A DNA stretch of 64,000 nt from Paramarasmius palmivorus (lineage: Eukaryota > Basidiomycota > Agaricomycetes > Agaricales > Marasmiaceae): positions 62,001-126,000 of the forward strand of contig JAYKXP010000079.1 of NCBI GenBank assembly GCA_037176845.1, written 5' to 3'. The translations under genes and the position numbers were made by a program. Below the pieces are notes generated by a model, which did not search any database, was not told where the DNA came from, and saw nothing but the letters and a program-made list of their open reading frames with translations. Positions within the stretch are counted from its first letter, which is position 1. Every line of letters begins with the position of its first letter. Positions 57,789 through 64,000 of this stretch are shown one piece after another.

Positions 57789-59331
57789 ATGCTCTTCCTC
57801 ATTACAGTGCTTCTTCAGCTTCCTCTAGCTTTTGCTATCTGCGAGAAACCAGCCGTTCGTCGCGAGTGGCGCGCTCTTTCGAAACCTGAAAGGGCCGAGT
57901 GGATCAGGGCTGTCAATGTTCGTCGTTTTGATATGGCGTCTCTATGGCCGCTATCTGACTGTTCCTGTCAAGTGTCTCGCCAATACTCCGTCTGAAGGGA
58001 AGCTTGTCCAATACTTCAAGCCGAACGACATCTCAAAGTACGATCCTTCGGGATCATATTACGATGGTATATTGGCCCTTTGCTTCGTGACGTGGTGTAT
58101 TGATACTACTATAGACTTTGTATTCATGCACATGGATCTCAATCACCTTGTGGGTACCTCTGCTCTCTCTCTCTTCATTCAACCCTCATATCCGATGATT
58201 TCCAGATTCATTTTACCGGCATGTTCCTTCCCTTCCACCGGTGGTTTGTTCAAGTCTACGAAAACACGCTCAAGGAGAAATGTGGCTTCACCGGTGTCTC
58301 GCCGTATTGGGATTGGTCGCTAGGTGGGGAGAGTCGTCATCTCGTCAGATGTTGGAACGCTGACCAACTCCTGGCCAGATGCTCACGATTTCTATGGTTC
58401 TTCGATGTTCAAAGACTCCGATCCAAAGAGTGGCTTAGGCGGTTGGGGAGACCCTACCAACGACTTCCAAGTCCCCGATGGTGGATTCTCGTCATCCAAA
58501 CTTACTTATCCATCCTTCCATACTGTCAGAAGGAACTTTACTCTCCAGCCATTTGGGATTTTTCCTCCAGAACTAGCCGATCCTGCTCGATATGCGAATA
58601 TTTCATTTACGCCGCAGGAAGTGAGTAAGCTGGTAAATGGGTTTGTTGGAGATTACAAAGGGTTTCAGACGTATCTCGAGGCTACTGAAGTAATGTCTTT
58701 CTCTGATGGGTGGGCCATGCCAATTACTGATAGCGAGGCATCGACAGGGTGTACATTCCTCTGTACATTTGATTGTGGGAGCGTACGTACCTAGGCTCTC
58801 TGTGTACGATTTCTGCGCATGCTGACATACTCGACCACAGGGACCTAGCAGGGAATTGTCCCGGAAACGCTCCCTCGGACTGTGTTAACGGTCCTACCTT
58901 CTCTCCCAACGGTGAATACGTCGCTCGCTTTGAACATATTGCATTTGACTCGAGGCTTGTTTGCGTAGAGCCAATGTTCTGGATGCATCATGCCGTGAGT
59001 GTTTTCTAGGTTCTATACTCTCCAGCGTCACTTATAGAACCCCGAGCAGATGATCGACAAAATCTGGCTCAGCTGGCAGCAAGCTAACAAAGTGAACGCT
59101 CGTGCCTTTGAAGGAGGATCTGTACAGGTCCCATTGGAGAACTTAACCCAGTATCCTACGGGGCTGCCTCCTAATTTGACTGTAAGGCGCTCTAGAATCC
59201 ATTATTGGTTGCCTTCTGATCTTGGTTTGCAGCTCAAGTCAACGATACACGGTGAAGGAATCTTTCCTGATGCCATAGTTCAGGATGTATTGAGCACGAC
59301 CGATGGAATGTTGTGCTACATGTATGAATGA
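57789..59331 (+). CDS. Secreted tyrosinase-like dicopper protein, copy TYR2
   Basis: Ten exons, 57789..57917, 57973..58066, 58115..58149, 58206..58323, 58379..58689, 58748..58782, 58841..58911, 58969..58994, 59050..59181 and 59233..59331, give 349 aa. The signal peptide MLFLITVLLQLPLAFA is identical to TYR1. Copper-binding histidines are kept: HLIHFTGMFLPFH for site A, GVHSSVHLIVGA and MFWMHHAMIDKIW for site B. One change near site A stands out: HFTGMF for HGTGMF. The acceptor before exon 9 was placed at CAG|ATG because TYR1 has a stop in frame if the earlier AG is used. The gene is convergent with the F-box gene, 52 nt away. All frames are open. Confidence 0.9.
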
Positions 59332-59383
59332 TGTTATTAGCTCACATGGTGTTCTATATATTCAAAGACATAGTAACTATACT

Positions 59384-60832
59384 TCATCCTTGGACATACC
59401 CGAGAAATTCGGTTTCCCCTTGCCACATAGTCACTCTGACGGCTAGACCCTCATTCTGCATCTCTCGCAGGCATTGAAAGTCAAGAATAGGAACCAACGA
59501 CTCCTTAATCTGCAGATATGCCGACTGAAGACGGTACTCCGGCGGACGACTCATCCGACGCTTCAACAACTCCTCCAAAACACCCTTCTCAATTTCAATC
59601 CACCCCTCCTCTCGACACAGAGAAAGCCTCAAATCCCGCAGCCTTGGCACAATATCTTCCCTTCCCAGCTCTTTCAAGAAACTAGTGGTCAAAGGCCTAC
59701 CAAAGGTGATTTCAATGGCCACATCCAACACCCTAAGCTTCGGCATCTTTTCCATAACCAATATAAGGTCTTGGCCCTCGAATGGAAGGAAATTGAGGTG
59801 GAGACTCTCAATTTGCGGAGATCGCTCAGCAAGGGCGGCCACATGCCAGAATATTTCGCATAGCTCTTCACCTCGTAAACCGTAGTTCAGATCCCCGCAT
59901 GCTTCGAGAGATAGAGTCTTTAATGCTGGCATCGTAAGGGCATCCAAAAGACATACAAGTGATGATGCCTTGAGTTGATCCACTTCCCCAAGGTACAGAG
60001 TCTCGAGGTATGGCAATGATAGAGGTGCCTCATTTATCTGTGTTGCTTCATTTCCCGACCACAGTGAGAACTTTGCCACCCGGATATTGGAACATACACC
60101 AAGCAGGCTCACTACTTGGAGCATCCCTGCCATTTCGAGAACGACCTCGGTTAGGCTGGAAAACGGTAGGCGAGGAAATTGTAGCGGCGTGTCGTCGGAA
60201 ATAGTGATTGCAATACTGGAGAGTAACGGGGAATTTGAGAATGGTTCAAGGGCACGGATGGCATCGTCATCAGGCGTGTAAAGAACCAAGTGGCGAAGGT
60301 TCTTGAGGCGGTCCCTGAAGTGAAATATGCACTCGAATGTTGTCGAGATTAATGAACTAGGTTCAGCAAAGGAAAAATGGAGGGCGAGATGATGAATGTG
60401 GTCAGAACGATGGAAAATGAGACTGATGATGCGTGATGGGATAGACAACGAGCCAAAATCCGGGTCGTCTATATCGGTTGGACCGATTGACTGAAAGTTG
60501 CCATACTGCAGCGAAATGGATAGCGGATGTGCTTTTGCTCGATCTAAATGCACTTTTAGGCCCTCCACGTTCCCTTCAGTACGGACTAATCCTCCGAGGT
60601 CCACGTGTAGCGATGCCCATAATGCAGGAGTTGCTAATGATACGTCTCTCCAGTGGCGACACACACGGCCCAGATGAGAAGCTGTCGGTTCCGAGAGGAA
60701 ATTATCAGGTGGAAGTGTTCCACGGAAGTGACTCTCTGAGTCTGAGAATAGATGATGCGAATGTTTGGTGACATTGACCAAGATGAATATGGATGATAGG
60801 ATTTCTGGCGGTATGGAGGCGACTGTAGCCAT
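59384..60832 (-). CDS. F-box protein, single exon
   Basis: An intronless 482-aa frame. The N-terminus MATVASIPPEILSSIFILV is an F-box start, and VCRHWRDVSLATPALWASL completes the typical Agaricomycete F-box. The rest is leucine-rich without strict repeats, with segments such as LRHLVLYTPDD, LPYLETLYLGEVD and MPALKTLSLEACGDL at the spacing of degenerate LRRs. F-box proteins recruit targets to SCF ubiquitin ligases, and the LRR-like part would bind the target, which is unknown. This type is greatly expanded in mushrooms. Nothing appears broken. Confidence 0.88.
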   Translation of the reverse strand: MATVASIPPEILSSIFILVNVTKHSHHLFSDSESHFRGTLPPDNFLSEPTASHLGRVCRHWRDVSLATPALWASLHVDLGGLVRTEGNVEGLKVHLDRAKAHPLSISLQYGNFQSIGPTDIDDPDFGSLSIPSRIISLIFHRSDHIHHLALHFSFAEPSSLISTTFECIFHFRDRLKNLRHLVLYTPDDDAIRALEPFSNSPLLSSIAITISDDTPLQFPRLPFSSLTEVVLEMAGMLQVVSLLGVCSNIRVAKFSLWSGNEATQINEAPLSLPYLETLYLGEVDQLKASSLVCLLDALTMPALKTLSLEACGDLNYGLRGEELCEIFWHVAALAERSPQIESLHLNFLPFEGQDLILVMEKMPKLRVLDVAIEITFGRPLTTSFLKELGREDIVPRLRDLRLSLCREEGWIEIEKGVLEELLKRRMSRPPEYRLQSAYLQIKESLVPILDFQCLREMQNEGLAVRVTMWQGETEFLGYVQG

Positions 60833-61371
60833 CTAAGATAACCCTTATAGTCTATTCGGAAATGTTAATACACTGCGTCCAATGCAAGAGGAATATATAC
60901 CTTCAGGGCGTGTAGTATTCCTCGGTGACGGTTCTGGTTCAAGAAAGATGGGCGCCTAATTTGCTGTCCGGCTCTCTCCTGATACGATGAAGCATATTCC
61001 TACCACCTTCAAATTCCCGTATTTTCTTCTCTGCTTCTCACACAGATCCATCAGCGAGGAGAGAAGGTGAAAGAAACGGAACCACGGGTTTGAGGTTTGT
61101 CGCTCGCTCATTCCTCGTTTATTTATGCTAAGAACAACCACCATGCAGTAGAATCTGCCGAGACAACCACATCAACCAGCTCTCCTTCAGCTGAAGCGCT
61201 GAAGCTCGAACTCAATACCATGGTCAATGACAAACCCTTCGTGATCCGGCCTTTCCAGTCCGCTACTCCCAAACAAACCTTTGCATATTTAGGACACAGA
61301 ACTTGTCGACGGATGCTTGAGTCTTGTCCCTCTCGTGCCCTCGTCTCACCTTTTATATTCCTCCACACTGT
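60833..61371. other. Spacer upstream of the actin pseudogene
   Basis: Contains the F-box promoter. A plus-strand frame from 61097 reads through a Ser/Thr-rich part and LKLELNTMVNDKPFVIRPF, then runs into the actin relic. It has no recognised motif and is probably not a gene. Confidence 0.35.
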
Positions 61372-62160
61372 GTTGTACCGATATACGAAGGATCCGCGCT
61401 TCCGCATGGCACTCTACAGCCTTATTCAGTTAGGGAGGTCTCACGCTACGCAATCGATTGGTGGACGGGGACAAATCGTTTAGATATGGAGGTGGTCAGG
61501 GATACGAAGGAGTTATACGGTTGCGTTGCGTTGACTTTGAAAAGGAGGAAGTGGCGGAGAAGAGTTACGAGCTTCCGGACGAGCAGGTTGTTACGCCTGG
61601 GAAGGAGAGGTAACGTTGTTTTCTTTCTTTCCTTTTTCTGCAGCTTTTTGAGGTGTCTTTTTTCAGGTTTGGCACCCCAGAAACTCTATTTCAATCATAC
61701 TTCCTCGGATCATCAGTACTGCATCAGTAACAAGCTCACACCAGATGGTGTACAACTCGATACACAAATGCGATTCGGATCTTCCTCAAAGCCTTCATTT
61801 CAAGGTCGTCCTTTCGGGCGGAAATATCATGGTCACCAGGTATAGCAGAGAGCGAATCAGGAGCGAATGGCGAAGTGATTGGGGCGTATGGTGCTTAGTG
61901 GTGTCAAGGTCCGTAATGTTCTTCGATCTCTGCGTTAACCTTACTAGAACTTGCACAGATCGGCATAGTCGCTCCTCCCGACCGGAAACACATCGGCTGG
62001 ATTAGAGGATCCATTTTAGGGTCTATCGAGGTTTTGGAATCAAGTGAGAGTATGGCGAGTCAGGGCTGAGGATTGATCATAGGAGTGAGCGTTTTCGGTT
62101 GTTCATTTTGGCGGGCGTATGACTGACGGCGATGGTAGAGTGTTTGTAGCGGGATAGCCC
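61372..62160 (+). pseudogene. Actin pseudogene
   Basis: Pieces of the ACT1/ACT2-type actin occur in order but in different frames: CVVPIYEGSALPHGT, MEVVRDTKELYGCVAL, then (shifted) SYELPDEQVVTPGKER, FGTPETLFQSYFLG, VYNSIHKCDSDLPQSLHF with VVLSGGNIMV, and IGIVAPPDRKHIGWIRGSI. The 5' third is missing, several frameshifts and a stop (near 62067) are present, and the intron 3 donor has decayed. The gene is dead. The intron positions still match ACT1/ACT2, so it arose by DNA duplication and not by reverse transcription. Confidence 0.85.
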
Positions 62161-62334
62161 AGGCAGCTCAACGGGATCGGCGTCATGAAATACCTTTTTT
62201 AAGAACCCGTGTTTTCTGGGACGCTCGTATCGAAGTTTCAAGCCGCAAGGGAATGAGGTGCCCGGATTAGTACTTTACCAACTTAGTGAACGTTCGCCCT
62301 CCCATCCGTCATTCCGGGAATGGCAGAATCAACA

Positions 62335-62545
62335 GGAATGAGCTGGCGGATGGGCAAGCTATTATGCTCGGGAAGGAGAGGTACTTGACTTTCCTTCCTC
62401 CATTTATCTGCTCCTTTCCAACGTGTACCTCCAGGAGCAAGTGGGAGTATGGCGAGTCGGGCGTGGCGATTGTCCATAGGAGTAAGCGTTCTTTGTTTGT
62501 TTGTTTTGGTGGACGTATAGCTGACGGCGATGGTAGTGTTTGTAA
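62335..62545 (+). pseudogene. Second actin fragment
   Basis: Reads ELADGQAIMLGKER (end of actin exon 3), then, after a short gap, SKWEYGESGVAIVHRS (end of exon 5), then a spacer and a GTAGTGTTTG block like the last exon. Exon 4 is missing. It probably came from a further local duplication of the neighbouring pseudogene with an internal deletion. Confidence 0.75.
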
Positions 62546-63084
62546 GGGCTGAGACGAGCAGCTTTATTGGGATATCAGATATATTTAGTTTGAGAAGGAT
62601 CTCTATCACTATTTCAATTTGTGTTCGTTATTGGTCTGCATCAAACTTTCGAATTACTGCAAGACACCAAGGAACGGAGCGCCGGGTTTAGCGCCTGTTC
62701 CTCTCAAGACCAACCCCATGCCCGGCTTTCACAGTGCCTCAGATATCCATACATGTCTTGTTCTGGCGTCGCATCTGAACTTGTCTAGGATGAGCATTCG
62801 CATCCGGGGCACATTTGGGACTTGAGATGGCATCTTCCGTGAATATGTGAGTAATTAGTGAATCATCCATGTCGCGGGGATTTTTGAGTTGAACGCTGTG
62901 CACCCAATATAGAAGTATCAAACCCGAGGATTTCGTCACCGTGCTCCAAACGAAGCATTTCTTGCGAGCCTTGGGAAAAAACATAGTCAGAAGTCAACCG
63001 GCCTCGAGCACTGCCTCAAAGTCTGGACGTAAAAAGCCACAGCAAAGCTGCAGAACTTTCTAAGTCTCCCAACCTTTCTCCGTC
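62546..63084. other. LYAR-E upstream region
   Basis: No gene is seen in these 539 nt. The last part before 63085 should contain the LYAR-E promoter; I see no clear similarity to the LYAR-D upstream sequence beyond short blocks. Confidence 0.4.
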
Positions 63085-64000
63085 ATGGAATTTGAAGCCC
63101 AGCTCTACGCTCGTCTTCTTTATCCCCTCGGACACGGTTATGCCCTCTGGTGTCCGGAACCCAACGAAGCCCTTCCTGCAGAATACACTCGCGAAGGAAT
63201 CCGACTCGGTGACGTTGGACTCATTACACTCGATGGCGGTTTCGACTTTCTCTTCAACATCTGCTTACCTGCTGATGATCCCATTAACCGATCTCGTGGC
63301 ACACCCGAACAGTTTCGCCCTCTTCCATGCGACGGACAGGTATTCCAGAACTCCCATTTCTTCAAACCCGGAGAACCTGTCTACAGTCGACGAGCGACGT
63401 GTCGTCAGATCAGTGTTGGGGGTTCAGCAACTATTCCGTGTGTTTCTATCCTTTCGTCACTGGTCATTTGGTTGTTCTGACATTTCATTTCAAGTGCTTT
63501 TCCTATCGGCGCAGGGGCAGGCATCGAAATTTCCTTCAGCAATAACAGTGGCGCAGTCCTGATGATCCCTACAGATTCAGCAAGGGTAGATATACTGCAA
63601 CGTCGGGCATTTCGTGAATACGCACAGGCGCACGCAGCTAGCTGGTACCAATTCGCCAACGACACGCTTGGTAGGGATGCCGAAAACGGTTCGATATACC
63701 TTGTGACTGGACACGACAAATCCACTGCTTGGGAAAACGCCGTTTTTGACAGTTCGTATTCCAGTCAATCGTGCACATTCATGTTCGAGCCAGGTGGCAT
63801 AGTGGGCGGGCAGATGAAGCTATCACAATCCTCGATCCTTCAATCATCTGTCAGGCACAGATGTTCTTTCCTTCATCATCAATCTCAGCTTCGACAAAAT
63901 CAAGCACTTTTCATACGTGGTTTTCGGGTATCAATACGACAGGGACTGTCTGTACGGTTTCGTGGCGGAGTCAAAGTCTCTGGCACGTACACATCTACCG
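63085..64000 (+). CDS. LYAR-E: LYAR-family protein of unknown function, 5' part only
   Basis: Exon 1 is 63085..63437 (353 nt, as in LYAR-D) and exon 2 starts at 63495 and runs past the right edge; the intron is 57 nt and phase 2. The start MEFEAQLYARLLYPLGHGY fits the family best. Exon 1 has IRLGDVGLITLDGGFDFLFN and exon 2 SGAVLMIPTDSARVDIL, GRDAENGSIYLVTG and NQALFIRGFRVSIRQGL. It is closer to LYAR-D than to A or B. The frame is open to the edge, so the gene may be whole. It is transcribed outward, like LYAR-A at the other end. Confidence 0.75.

Noticed and set aside
61097..61370. Frame with SAETTTSTSSPSAEALKLEL as a gene fused to actin
   Set aside because: It runs into the actin relic in a frame that does not match actin, so the join is by chance.
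1..64000. CRISPR arrays, operons, bacterial-type signals
   Set aside because: The sequence is eukaryotic with spliceosomal introns; no regularly spaced short repeats are present.

Overview
The window is nuclear DNA of a mushroom-forming basidiomycete (Agaricomycetes). The evidence is genes with many 47-70 nt introns, fungal FunK1 kinases, a NACHT-type STAND protein, tyrosinase-like copper proteins, a PARP-like ADP-ribosyltransferase, and two expanded families known to me only as Agaricomycete proteins of unknown function. I call these the LYAR family (N-terminus QLYAR...LGHGY, later DVVVTHDDDW) and the W family (N-terminus F-N-x-V-x-G-N-Q, C-terminus SISELIA...WSLDESG). I rebuilt exons by hand from GT-AG or GC-AG borders and frame continuity. 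The exon sums closed in frame for two FunK1 genes, two 375-aa actins, two tyrosinases, the PARP, the isochorismatase, SH3 and NACHT genes, and the LYAR genes.

Layout: 1-747 LYAR-A (minus, cut by the edge); 2324-5058 FunK1 K1 (plus); 5409-6286 YcaC-like hydrolase (minus); 7591-14933 and 14934-22396 a 7,463-bp tandem repeat carrying LYAR-B and its copy LYAR-C (minus); 22558-23984 actin ACT1 (minus); about 24.3-26.8 kb relics; 26819-29304 NACHT protein (minus); 30829-32230 SH3 protein (plus); 33777-35847 LYAR-D (plus); 36165-38312 W1 (minus, one stop); 39697-40988 a TIR element with 8-bp target duplication; 40762-43075 W2 (minus, last exon hit by that element); 44752-46489 PARP-like gene (minus); 47902-48336 a small Cys-module gene (plus); 48657-51403 FunK1 K2 (minus); 52869-54424 tyrosinase TYR1, 54932-56333 actin ACT2, 57789-59331 tyrosinase TYR2 (all plus); 59384-60832 F-box protein (minus); 61372-62545 actin pseudogenes (plus); 63085-64000 LYAR-E (plus, cut by the edge).

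The region is built by repeated segmental duplication. K1 and K2 are inverted copies 46 kb apart, ACT1 and ACT2 are inverted copies sharing promoter and 3' flank, TYR1/TYR2 are direct copies on either side of ACT2, W1/W2 are direct copies, and a LYAR gene lies near each end pointing outward. Many spacers hold decayed pieces of the same genes, most often a short sequence from downstream of actin. No operon-like pathway is visible; the common theme is a dynamic, paralog-rich accessory region of kinases, STAND protein, ADP-ribosyltransferase, F-box and unknown families.

Two cautions. The second unit of the 7.46-kb tandem repeat is identical to the first over 4.5 kb but full of small indels over its other 2.9 kb, which looks like uncorrected sequence. 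Family names rest on motif recognition without any database search.
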